The position numbers were made by a program, and so were the translations under genes. Shown piece by piece: positions 32,377-44,100 of a stretch of 64,000 nt of DNA. The stretch comes from Pagrus major. Its lineage: Eukaryota; Chordata; Actinopteri; Spariformes; Sparidae. Position 1 is the first letter of the stretch. Each line of letters opens with the position of its first letter. The stretch is from positions 19,478,671-19,542,670 of the forward strand of contig NC_133227.1 in NCBI RefSeq assembly GCF_040436345.1, read 5' to 3'. Under the pieces are notes generated by a model. That model was not told where the DNA came from, did not search any database, and saw nothing but the letters and a program-made list of their open reading frames with translations.

Positions 32377-33665
32377 CTGAAAGAAACGATGACACGATAG
32401 TATAGTACAGGGACTAGAACCATTTTTTCATTAGTTCTAATATTTTTATAAGCCTCTGACTCTTCAATAATAAATATGGTTGTTAGGAAGAAAAAAATCC
32501 CTTCAACCAGCAGGTCCAAAATTGTCATTGACAATGGTGTTTTCACAGTTTCTGAAAACTTGACATTCTACAAATACAAGTAAACTCTTAATCTGAGAAA
32601 GTATCTACAATCCTAAAATTAATATGGTGGAGTAGAAAGTACACTATTCCTGAGTATTAAGTATCCAAAATGTGGATACTCAAGTAGGACAGTTGTTCCC
32701 AACCTTTTTCTCTTGTGATCCCTTAAAATGAAGCAATGTCTACTTGCAACCGCTCTATAATGTATAATGTATATGTATTTCTACAAGCTGTGACCAGTTC
32801 AACCAAAGATTTTTTCTTGTATCTGGAGAGAAATCTGTGTCCTGGATCTTATCTCTGAGGTCTCTCCTGTCACTAGATTTCCTTATTCTGAGAGCAGCAG
32901 ACAGGCTGTCATCTTTTTGTGAGTTGGTTGAAGCGTGTTAAATCTCTTCCTTTCAATATTTCTTCCTCTTAGTTTTATTTAGATTTTATTTATTAAGAAG
33001 GAAAATTAGCCTGTAGTTTCCAAACAAAAAGTTTTATCTTCCTTCTGTAAATTATTAATTATTAATTATTATTAATTTGCAACCCCTCTTGGGAACCACT
33101 ATACTCATGCATACCAGTACTTCTAAAGTGCATTTAAATAATTTCAGCACATGCGTGAAAGTATCTCTTATGATACTGTAAGGAAAAAAAGAGTCTGAGA
33201 CCAATGAAACGTGTTAACCTCAATATATTAGAATGAATGGCAACACTTAATAATATGGATACAATAAAAAAAAGTTTATTTATGTAACTGTATTCATTTA
33301 ACAATAATGTAAATGTTTGGTTTTGAGGATCAATTTGATTAGAAATAGCTTCACATGTTCTGTCTGCTTTTAGAGGTTGAGCAAATAACACGAGTCTGAA
33401 ATTAAGTTTTATGTGACTGAAATCCAGCTCCTTATGATTGCATATCAATCAAAGTATGTAGTAGCTGTGAATGAAGATTCCTTAACTGATGGTCACACAA
33501 AGTCGTATTAACCTGATAAGTTGTTGTAAGTATTCCTGATAGATCCTGCATTGATTCATAAATCATCATAGTCAAGTGTTAATCCTCCTTAAATATATTG
33601 TCTGTACCCTGATTACAACGTATTACAAAGACAGACAGGACAGAAAATGAGTGAGTAGATCTTAC
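32377..33665 (-). other. il12b: il12b first intron
   Basis: Separates the 5' UTR exon from the ATG exon. It contains the hAT-like element at 32690-33100. The remainder is AT-rich without visible features. Confidence 0.7.
32690..33100. mobile_element. hAT-like MITE (CAGTNGTTCCCAA ends)
   Basis: The left end reads CAGTTGTTCCCAACCTTTTT and the right end CAACCCCTCTTGGGAACCACT, which is inverted and complementary to it. It resembles a family that is common in fish. An exact 8-bp target duplication was not found. Confidence 0.65.
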
Positions 33666-33750
33666 CTTGACAGCTGGACTTGATCCAAAAAATACACAAC
33701 TGAGAGCTGACTTGGTGAGATGGCTGCACTGAGCTTGAGTTCAGTTTGTC
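33666..33750 (-). other. il12b: il12b non-coding first exon
   Basis: The donor CAAG-GTAAGA (last exon base 33666) sits about 85 bp downstream of where transcription should start from the TATA box. The sequence upstream of the ATG exon acceptor at 32377 requires such an exon. Confidence 0.6.
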
Positions 33751-33776
33751 TGCATGAACTTGGCGCACTATTGCTG

Positions 33777-33782
33777 TTTATA
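33777..33782 (-). promoter_or_regulatory. il12b: il12b TATA box
   Basis: TATAAA on the minus strand (TTTATA on plus) about 110 bp upstream of the first-exon donor, in line with TATA-driven il12b promoters in mammals. Confidence 0.65.
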
Positions 33783-33804
33783 TGCAGTCCAGAAGCAGAA
33801 GGTC

Positions 33805-33814
33805 GAAAAACCCC
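33805..33814 (-). promoter_or_regulatory. il12b: NF-kB-like site near il12b TATA box
   Basis: The minus strand reads GGGGTTTTTC, one mismatch from the GGGRNNYYCC consensus, 23 bp upstream of the TATA box. Mammalian IL12B promoters use a kB half-site, so the site is plausible, but it is short and unproven. Confidence 0.35.
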
Positions 33815-34824
33815 TAGACACATAGAGGAACTTTTGCCTGTGGGTGTGTGGGATTTATTACCTGAGAGTATGATGACATTAAATCATGATTCCATCAGCT
33901 GGAAACACCAAAGGAATTCATATTAATAATGAAGCAGAAGAATGGATTATTTCTTCACATAGCTTCCCATCTGACTCTCTATCTTCTGTTCAGCCCCATT
34001 CATGCAGTCATGAGGGAGATAACCACAGAGGAGGACAAAAGCACAATTATATCATATTCCATTGTAAAATTGTGTGTAAGTGCAGCCACACTTGAGGAAG
34101 GAAGTCGAAACAACAATAGAGACAGAAACCGCGGGAAAAGGGAACTGTGAAAGTATGACAGTGTGTGGTGGTGAAAACTGAACAGGTACTTTGGAGAATG
34201 GTCATGAGCATTCTCAGGAATGAGAACAAGAAAGCAAAAGTGTCTGCATGAACAACTCCATTAAAGTGGAAAAGGGAAGATGTCGCTGGGATGAAATAAA
34301 AGAGAAATGCTTTAATCAGGGAAACATCACATGGACGTCTCCTTTAGTTAGTTTTGTGAACACACTGTTCTTTGACCATGTGAAAAAAACAAAACAAACA
34401 CAGTTGGGAAGTTACCTGTGCAATGATTTATGGAGGGGTTTCCATTGTTCATTCTGAACTTATTTTAACCACCATATTCAACTATGTCAATCTGTAATGA
34501 CAGGCAGCAGTCGACCATTTCCTTTAAATACACTCCTAACTTGATTATAGTAAGAGGTTTCTTTTTTATTCAACATCACTGTGTTTATGAAAAAAGGTGA
34601 TAGATGACTATAGTTGTTCAAGATTGGTGTGCTTTGTGGTACTGGACAAAATCACCTTTGCACTGAATCATATATCATGATGTCATACACTCTCCCAAAC
34701 TACGCACTCTGCAAAGAATAAAAACTTCCATTTCTCTTTTCACAGCTATCGTAATGAAAAGTAACATATCTTCTCTGACTACAAACGGAAAAAATGTTGT
34801 ATTAACACCTTGATCTAATGCAGG

Positions 34825-35008
34825 TGTGACGTCAAAAGGTATTTCCAGAAAAAGCCAATAATGAAGACATGAGATCTAATGCCACATTGCCCACATATCA
34901 TACCACTTCCCCTCTGCCTGTTACTCATGCACAATGTGACTTTCCAAATATAAAATCTTTATGAGTGACTGATGTAAGTTCTGAACAGCAGTTAACGTGT
35001 TTAGTGTT
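34825..35008 (+). repeat. 184-bp inverted repeat, left copy
   Basis: The sequence from TGTGACGTCAAAAGG to GTGTTTAGTGTT is the reverse complement of 38592-38775, with about six mismatches counted by eye over 184 bp. Confidence 0.9.
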
Positions 35009-35329
35009 CGGCAGACAGGATGTTGACCAACAGGTTAGTTCTTTCCTCATTCCACCGCTGGCTGAGCGGTGTTTGATTACTTGACTGGGAATGCCAGTTG
35101 GCACCACTTCATTCAAGCACAATGTTTACAATGGCTTCTTCTCTCTCGAAGGCCTCTCTGCATCATTGTATTTTTTGAGGAATTTTCCATGATCTGTCTT
35201 GAGTAGGTTTCCAATAAGGAAGTTGAAATGAAGAAAGGGGAAGCTAATTATAACGTCAGTTAGAAATGGAGTCCCCTAACATAAAGGACCAGCTTCAAGC
35301 ACAATATTAACAATCAATATAAGCTTATC

Positions 35330-36180
35330 ATGGGGTTATCAGTGCTGGCATATACATCTGCAGTGAAAGGTGAAGATTGGGGACAGTTTTGATGGGCTGA
35401 GCTTAGCATAAAGACTGGAAGCAGGGGGAAACAGCTAGCCTGGCTATTTCAAAATTAAAAAAATTAATAAATCCACCTAAAAGCATCTCTAAAGCTAAGT
35501 GTGTTGGAGCGATTTCTTTGCCAAGTCAGCCTGTTCTGCTTGTTCCCTGATGGCGACAATACTTGAAACTACCGCACAAAGCTCCCCATAAAACTTTGTC
35601 ATAAAACCGCAATTTACAGTTTGACATTTTTATTCGTGTACAGGTTGAACAAACAAGATAAAATGTGCCATACTGTAGATAGTGAGATCTTTTTTGATCA
35701 TGAAGCAGGTACTGCTGTGAAAGCATCAAAACACAAAATTTACAGAGAAAGGCACACAGCCTGTATTTAGAAGTTGTGACTTTATAAAAGCCGCCAGGAC
35801 TTCTGTAAGGTTGTGATGTCACAACTATACAGTCACCGCCCTCAACACAGCTGTGGTAGCAAAATTACGAAAAGAAATAGGTTGGAAAATGGTGGGCGAT
35901 GCCTGCTTAGGCCTGTGAGAACTGACAAATCACAGCAGACTGGGCTTTTCAGACCGAGGGTGAATAGAGGTGCTGCAGCAATGGACAGTAAAAAAAAAAA
36001 GTGTTTTCTGAACATTAAAGCATGTAGACGTTTAGTGGACTAAAGTATGAACCTTTAACTGAGCATAATGTAACCTTTAATTACTGAGCATTAGAGGTGC
36101 TGGTAGGCTCAGCCTCATACCTTCAGACAGTCAGGCCAGCTGTTGCCCCCTGATTCCAGTCTTTATGCAAAGCTAGGGTA
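35330..36180. repeat. Composite dispersed-repeat zone
   Basis: At about 35380-35480 is GAGCTTAGCATAAAGACTGG...GGGGGAAACAGCTAGCCTGG. The same phrases return inverted at about 36088-36180. Between them (about 35600-36075) is a relative of the element at 54010-54527, sharing ATCA-AGCAGACTGGG, GTGCTGCAGCA and GCATTAAAGCATGT. Confidence 0.65.
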
Positions 36181-36898
36181 TGTTTCTGCTGTCTACAGCT
36201 ACATATTTATCGTACAGGTATGAGAGTGGTATTGATCTCCTCATCTAACTCTCAACAAGAAAGTGAGTAAGTTGATTACCAAAATGTCTAATGCAAAAAA
36301 GTGATATCAGGTTTAAAAAATCCAGTAATGGATGTCAGTCGCTTTTTGTTCCAATCGGTGGTCTGAAACCCACAATATGAATGGGAATGAATAGTTTGTG
36401 TACTTTTACCACACATTGTCCCAAGTTAACAAAGTTATCATGAAAAAGGTGAATGTGAAATGTGTGATACTGTTTAATACATCCTGATATTTGTAAGGGA
36501 AACAGTAAATATGTCCTACAATAAGACATTCCAGTTGGTGGAATCACATTTATGCGCTGTATTACAAGTTCCCTTCTTTAAGAAACTGAATACCGGTAGC
36601 GTTAGCCTTTTAAACAATGATCATTAGCCATAAACAGGCAGTCAAATACACAGAGAGAATGTAAATCATAAATTGTGACATACTGCCATCATTTTCTCCC
36701 ACCTATCAAAACATCAAAATATTCAAAGCTAACAATCAGACAGAGACCGAGGAATAGAAACAATGATCCACTTTAATTAAAAACATTCTATTTTTAATCA
36801 AAATATGCAACTGTGTTTCTGATGTCCCATCGTTTTGCCACATGAATAAGTGTGGTTGTGTCTTGAACATATATAGGCATCCACGCACACACGCTTGT

Positions 36899-36948
<50 letters not shown>
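36899..36948 (+). repeat. (AC)n microsatellite at ubtd2 3' end
   Basis: A pure CA dinucleotide run of about 48 bp, just below the candidate ubtd2 poly(A) signal. Confidence 0.95.
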
Positions 36949-36949
<1 letters not shown>

Positions 36950-36963
36950 CTGACTACTTAATG

Positions 36964-36969
36964 TTTATT
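36964..36969 (-). terminator. ubtd2: Candidate ubtd2 poly(A) signal AATAAA
   Basis: TTTATT on plus gives AATAAA on minus, about 670 bp below the ubtd2 stop codon. The 3' UTR would be about 36945-37634. Other sites cannot be excluded. Confidence 0.45.
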
Positions 36970-37634
36970 ACATGATTGCTCTGATTGTTCTGTGAAACAG
37001 AGTGAAATAAAGCGTCTAATCCAGCGGCAGAGAGACGACACATCAGTTTACTAGCCTGCTATTCCAACCTTTCTTTACAGCTGTGAGCATACTGACTTCA
37101 TCCCCAACTCAAGTGTTCCATGATTTGATTCACATATAATTAAGACTCGCCTGAATAACTGTCATGATTGTTAAACTATCTGTATTACTTTCTCTGTTAT
37201 CTGCAGTCTGTGTTTAAAATGTGTATGAAATGTATGTATAACCCTGTAGCCTCATGAACGGAGTTCTGCTGACCTAGTCTCGCCAGAGAGCAGAACTCGA
37301 ATGGAAACTGAAACATTCGAAACATCAGTGTTGCTAAGAAAACCCTTTAAGCCGTCTGACAAAGTTCTCATTTTGTTGTTTGGTTTCCATAGGAACAGTT
37401 AAAAAGACTTCAAAAAGGTCAAAATTTCAAAAACCAAAAAGGAAGAGTCTTTTCTCAATTCAAGAGTCTTTTTGCTCTGGCAGACAGCCAACCCCTGCCC
37501 AAACAAAGCCCTTCTCAGCAAAAACAAAGAGAGAAGAGAAGAGTGCAAATCAAAAGAGAAAAGTCAGAATCAACTTTCTTTTATCTCCCTTGTTATCCTC
37601 CTCTTTTTATACCGCCGTCTCCTACCACCTGGAG

Positions 37635-38146
37635 TTAATTCTCGACCGGCGTGGGCTCTTGCGGCAGTGCAGCCACTCCTTCCACTGCCACTGGCCCAGA
37701 GGCCTCTGGTGTGTGTCCTGGTGTCGATACCGGCTCTGGTGGCGGTGGCTGGCTGAGGATGACCTGCACCACATAGTCCCTGGAGATGTTGAGTTGGTCC
37801 AAGCGCAGCCTGTCTGTCAGTGGCCGACCTGAGAAAAACCAGCGCTGGGTTGTGGCAGGCACTCCCTCATGACTTTGTAAGCGGCGCTTCATCATGCCCA
37901 CCGTGTCCGTGGAACGGACCGCCAGCCGGAGGTCGCGACCCGTGGAGAGCCGCAGCCGAAGCTGGCACTCCCCTCCTGAGGCGGGGTCGCTGGCGCTGCC
38001 CGTGGATGGGTCCGCCGCCCCGGAGTCTGGATCTGAACCGTCAAGCTCTTCAGAGCGCTCTTCAATCATGTTGACGGGAGGAGAGAGGCAGTAGACTGGC
38101 AGCTGGTAACGATTTCCCAGTTCATCATAACATTCAGTCAGAGCTC
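37635..38146 (-). CDS. ubtd2: ubtd2 coding exon 3 (ubiquitin-like domain, stop)
   Basis: Begins [20 protein letters not shown] after acceptor CTTCCAG and ends PTPVEN with TAA. GC content is much higher than in the flanks, and the exon carries both the linker and the tail expansions. Confidence 0.96.
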
Positions 38147-41100
38147 CTGGAAGAAAAGAAGAACAAGTGTCAATGCTTGATAAATGCTAAAGATTTTTTT
38201 TCATTCTTTAAACCAGGGGGCCAAACATTTTCTCCTGAAGGGCCAAAACTGAAACTTAATGGCAGACCACAGGCCAAGCAAGTATTGTGTTCTATTGTTA
38301 AGACTGAAATGGTACCATACGGATCCCCCGAGAGGCAAGTGAGACACAAAAAAAATTGCCACGATTTTCTTTTGACGTTCTCAGAGCTTCCATGTGGGAT
38401 CCCAGGTTCAGATTATGAAAAAAGATTAACAACAGCGATCCAGCATAGGCCTATTTAAGGAGTATTTTAACTCTTAACATCAACAGCGGTTCAATGTCAT
38501 TGTGGGCCAACTTTGGCCAACAGGCCCCACTTTCAGCTTTAAACATACTATAAGAAACTTTTACCTGGTTATTAAACCAGTTACGTCACTAAACACTAAA
38601 CACGTTAACTGCTGTTCAGAACTTACATCAGTCACGCATAAAGCTTTTATATTTGGAAAGTCACATTGTGCATGAGTAACAGGCAGAGGGGAAGTGGTAC
38701 GATATGTGGGCAATGTAGCATTGGATCTCATGTCTTCATTATAGGCTTTTTCTGGAAATACCTTTTGACATCACAATGAAATACTCATTTAATAAGTAAA
38801 TGAGACCATTAGCAGAAGATTGGCTATTTCTATATTATTATTGTTATTCTAAATGCCTGATTCTGACTTATTCATGTTGGGGATGAATTGAAGAGTCTCA
38901 GTGCCTGAGGGAAGAAGCTGCTCTATAGTCTGGTGGTACGGCACTAAAACCAACTTTAATTTGTTTCACCATATTGTCATTGTTTATCAAAGTGTTCTGC
39001 CAGAATCAACAAAAAGTTAATTGAAGTCAGACAAATGTCTTGGTCATTATTCCTATCAGTTATCATAACATTATCATTTTCAGCTCCATTGAGAGTCTGG
39101 TGGGCCATAGAAAAACTTATATGCAATGCATGTCATATTATTAGAATCACATACACATAGTGAAAGCTTTAAACTCTCATCAGCCTACCGAAACCACCGT
39201 TTCGTGTTCTGAATAACTCGTGATTTGGGGAGAAAAGTATGAAATGCACCTCGCTAATTCTCTTGTCATCATCTTTCCAGCAGACAAAGACAATATTTGC
39301 CCTCGATGAAATGGAGAAATGAGAGTCCAACTCAGTTGAAAACAAAAAAAAGGAAAGATGATAGAGTGAAAGTAGGAGAACAGGGAATCTCATGTGTGTC
39401 TATGAGTACTATATTAAAATGCATTATGTCACCACCGTGATTCAGATATAGAGCAAAGAGGTGGTGGAGAGAGGGGGAAACAAGAAGTAGTGTAGAGGTC
39501 GACTTATTCCACAAACAGAAACTTAATACTGTGGTATTCACGGAGGGGGGGGGGCCCTCAAGGGGATTTCAGACAGGTCCCCTTGTGCCATGCTGAAATG
39601 TCACTTCTCTCACACCTGAAAATGGTGTTTATTGTGGCAATGGGTGTTTTGATCACAAGGTTTACTCGGCTTATTACTAAAACAGCCAATCTGTCTCCAA
39701 CACTTTGTGTCTTCATCAGTTTTGGCAAGATGGTAATGATGTTGACATTCTGTAACCTAAAAGCAAATACTCAAAGACCAGCGTGAAAACTCTCCCCACA
39801 AGAGCGACAACTCCTCTGCACAGTCCTAAACAGTGTATCGAAAGGTCACTGCACCTCTCGTGTTGTTTTATGACTTAAATTGAGGCACGAGCCGCTTGGA
39901 GAGATGCGAGTTTTGTGGTAAGTGAGACCGAGATGAGTCAGCAGAAGCCCACAGGATGTTGTTCTGTTCTCTAGATGACTGCTGCCGTGGTTAAGGTGGG
40001 GGCATTAGGGCAACTTTTTGCTAAGGTCATGGTCTACCAGAGTGAGACTGAGACTGAGATGTGAAAAGTGAGAGCATGACTTTGTGTCACCTTATAACGA
40101 CAACACGCACCAAACAAAGGTGTTAAAGAAGAAGTTATTTCAACCACATACCAATATCCTTTATTCTGTACTGTGAAAATACGTAGGCAAATATGTGGCA
40201 AATACATAGGCAAATTCGCCGCTGTTGTCAGAATGAGTGAACATGACATGACTGAAATAACATGTGCAAATAATCCATGGATTCAGCGCAACTACATTCA
40301 AAGGTGTCAACTGTTTTTTAGATCAGTCTGATTAGAAATATATTAAAGTCTAACTGAAATCACATTAAGTCATCTCTTTTGTTTGTTAAAAAGCATGTTG
40401 TGTTATTTTTTTCTATTATCTAAAAGAAAGAATAAAAGAGATCTTTGAGCAAATATGAGAAATTGGTCCTTTTTGGTCTCAGCTGGCTGAAGGGCCGATT
40501 TGGTGTCTGTGTTTGATTGACAGCAGTTTGCAGTGCCAGTAGCATGAATCATTTTTCCAACTTGATTTAGATTTTAAAAAAGGACCACTTCCATATTTTA
40601 GATAAATGAAATGTATACACTCTGAAAAATCATCATGAAGAAAGATTACAACTTTTTCTGTGAGATACTAGAAACAAGTTTCACCTAATGAAAATGATTT
40701 ACTGACAATGTATAAACACAATTAGGACACAAATCTCAACAGAGACATAGAGACTCTGTGTCTGTATATCTCTCTCGCTTTTCTCTTCTCCAGTTGGCTC
40801 CACCTTAGTGTTTATCCTTCAGCTGCAGAATGCTAATAGTTTCCAGGTGGTGCTAATGCCTTTGGTTGTGGGATTTCATAAAAAAAAAACAAAAAAAAAA
40901 ACAAGAATACAGAATGAAGGGCCGGATTAAATTTTTATGATCAAAGCGAGAAACAGTTGTTTACATGAAAAATGCTTTATTGCTGCAGAGCTTTTTGTGT
41001 TGCCAAACAAAAAGTAGTTTCTATTCTGGCTGACAACACAAGGCACATACTGATGTGAATCAGTGAACATGATGCTTTTATTTGTGGCAGGATGGATGGA

Positions 41101-44100
41101 AGCCAGCATGCTGACCAACGGCTGATGCAAATGGATCCCATTTTCTGCTTCAGAGTCACTTTTGATGACCACAGATCTCCAATCGAATTATATACTGTGA
41201 AAAATGAGCCCATCTATAGATGCACCCCTAATGAGCTAAAAGTCTCCATTATGAATACAGTGGGAGTTCTGAAGAAATATGTAATACTCAGCTCCTAATT
41301 CATGCTTTTAAAAGACTTTGGAGTATCCCTGACTGCATCTAAAAAGCTGGCGTTTAAGTAACCAAGGTCACAGTGACCTAACATTTTCCACCATGCCAAC
41401 AGCATGGCTATAGGGATGGCACTTTCAGTTGGCAACTATTGGACACATTGCCATGAAATTTTAAAGAGACATTCACAGTCCCAGGAGGATGAATCCTGCT
41501 GACTTTGGTGATCACCTGACTTTTCATCTAGTGTCGCCATGAAGCCAGAAACATTTGGAGTTTTTGGTGAAATGTCTCAATTATTGGATGGACTGCCGTG
41601 AAATCCAATGATCACCTGGTGATAACCTGACTTTTCCTTTAGCACCACCATCAAGTCAAAAATGATGAATTGTCCAATACTTTGGTTAATTAATTAACAA
41701 TCTTGGAACCAATCAGCTCTCGTTTGATGTATATTTAGCTTCTGGAGGCAATGGCAAATATTTTGGGGCTTCCAGATATCATGGCCAAGATTTCTTCCTC
41801 CTTGCGCTGATTATCGTTCACAGCCAAAGTAGCAACTGGAGAAGTGAGAAAAGACATTTAAGTTTATCTCTATACATTTTAAAATATGGCAATAAAAGCT
41901 AAATTGTAGTCAGACAATAGGAAATAGGTTCTGAGATTGCATTTTGGGCAATGTATTCCACCTATTTTGATTTCCACAGAGACCTATTGTCTGCCTGAAA
42001 CCATAGCCTGCTCAAATATGATAGTCAACACCACTCGCACTACAAATGAAACCAAAATTTTACTGATACCATAATCTTGTCCCTTGACTACAGATTCTAC
42101 ATGTATCTGTTGATATAGATTAATCAAACAACAACCTGCAAAACTAATGACAATCTAAGTGCTAATTATCAAAAGTGAGCATGCTAACAAGCTAAACTGA
42201 GTCACTGTCACTGTGAGTATGTTAGTATATGAGTATGCACAACTTTCTAGATAAACTCTATCCATCGATTCACCCTGTTGCCTCCCTTTACTGTACACAC
42301 CTGACAGTCAACCAAACAAACAGCACAATAATAAAGACTGGAATCTAACCCTTAATTATATCCTCATCATTGTGTATCCTAAATATTAACATTTGAATAT
42401 ACCTGGTAAGTGTTGAAGGGAAATTTGATGAAAACACCTTCAACCATCTGATTAATCTGACAGTTACTGTGATTTGCTGAAGTGCATCTCTTTCTATTAA
42501 CTAAAGTCGAGCTCGCACTACTGGAGTTATGGCCTTAAATCCTAATCACCCCTCACGACAATCAAAGTTCTGTCCGGGAGTTTAGTCCTTACAGAAGTGT
42601 GCCCAGATTATCTCATAATATGAGATGTTTACAGATCTCGTCTTAAACCTCCCAAACTGCTCACAGACTCATTGTGGCCGCCACCATAAATATCAAACAT
42701 GTTTGATATTTAGGATTTAAAAACAGGACGAAAATGTCACTACTTTCCAAGCAGGACCCAAAAAAGCCAATGAGAGATACATCCTGGAGTAGCTGACAAG
42801 CAACGGTAAACGTTCAAATCTCCAAACATTTTCTAATCCAGCCCAATTTCTTCTGCTTTTGTTTTGTCTAACTGTAAAGTATTACCACAACGACAGCAAG
42901 TTGTTGCGCCAGTCTCCATTTGTTTACATCTGCTTCCCCACAAGATCAAGAGCTGGTAGATCACTCCCTCTGGCACGATCATCTCAATTGGTAGGGTGTG
43001 TAGTGTGTGATGCGCCAATATCAGTAGTAGTGCATGCACGGTTTAGATTAGAGAGACAAACATCTGCGAAGTTTTCCTTGTGTGTGTGACGCAACCCGAT
43101 TTCACAGTCGGTTAGAATTTTAAAAGTCCTGTAGTCTGAGCCTGACCTAAGGTGGTGGAACAGGGCCAAGACCGTCAATCATTCAGCCGAAACTGGAATT
43201 GTGAAAGCAAAAAAGAGGGCAACAGAGAGGCATAAAGTTGTGAGTGGTAAAATATTTAAGTGATCTAGCTGCTTTTTGTACCGGAGTGCTGGATGAGTGA
43301 AATGGTGATGTCAGGCCTGGGGAATCCACAGCTGCAGCCCAGCGGGATCTGATCTGACCTGGACAAACTACTAAAAGGAACGGCGCAAGACAAGACACGG
43401 AATACATTTACATGCATGAATAGCCTGTCTGCTGGCAACTACTACACCTAACATTATTCAGGTAGAGCTGTTTTTCCATCTTTGAAGGCTTGAGATTGTG
43501 TCCCTGTTGGCCTACTGACAGAATAATTCTGCTGCCCACCTCTGCTTTCCTGCTGAGTTCACCTAAGAAGAAAAAGTGGCCTGGCCCTAAAAATGAACTG
43601 CCAAAAGTAAGGTTCTGCTTACCATCATATTATTTATTGACTTCAAATATAGACTACTCATGATGCAGTGCCAGTGCTGTAAGAAATAACAGGTAAGTAT
43701 ATGAAAAAAATTTTTATAACAGAGCATGTGATGAGATGATTGGCATTCAATTTGCTTATGACATTTACTTTCACTGATTTCACTTCTTATGAAAGTGTGG
43801 TGAAACCAAGAATGCCACCATTGGGACAAAACTGGCTGAAACTCACCACGACACCATCTTAAGAAGAAAAAGATTACCTTTCCTCGCCTCAGTGGAGCTC
43901 ATGTGATTATGAGGTAATGTGAATTAGGAATAAGGACATAGACACACATCCACAAATAGAAAACCTGCTGAAGCAGCTGATAATTACTTTGTAGAGCTTT
44001 TGTCAATTTTCTATTGATTTGTTCTATATGGATGCTCTCCAGTGTGTTTTAGAAGAGGCACTATCTTTGGTATACTTACGTGAGTAATAACCTCATTAAA

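Larger units (their letters stand above)
33815..36944. other. il12b-ubtd2 intergenic DNA
   Basis: No supported gene. It holds the left member of the 184-bp inverted pair (34825-35008) and a composite repeat zone from about 35330 to 36180. Confidence 0.6.
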
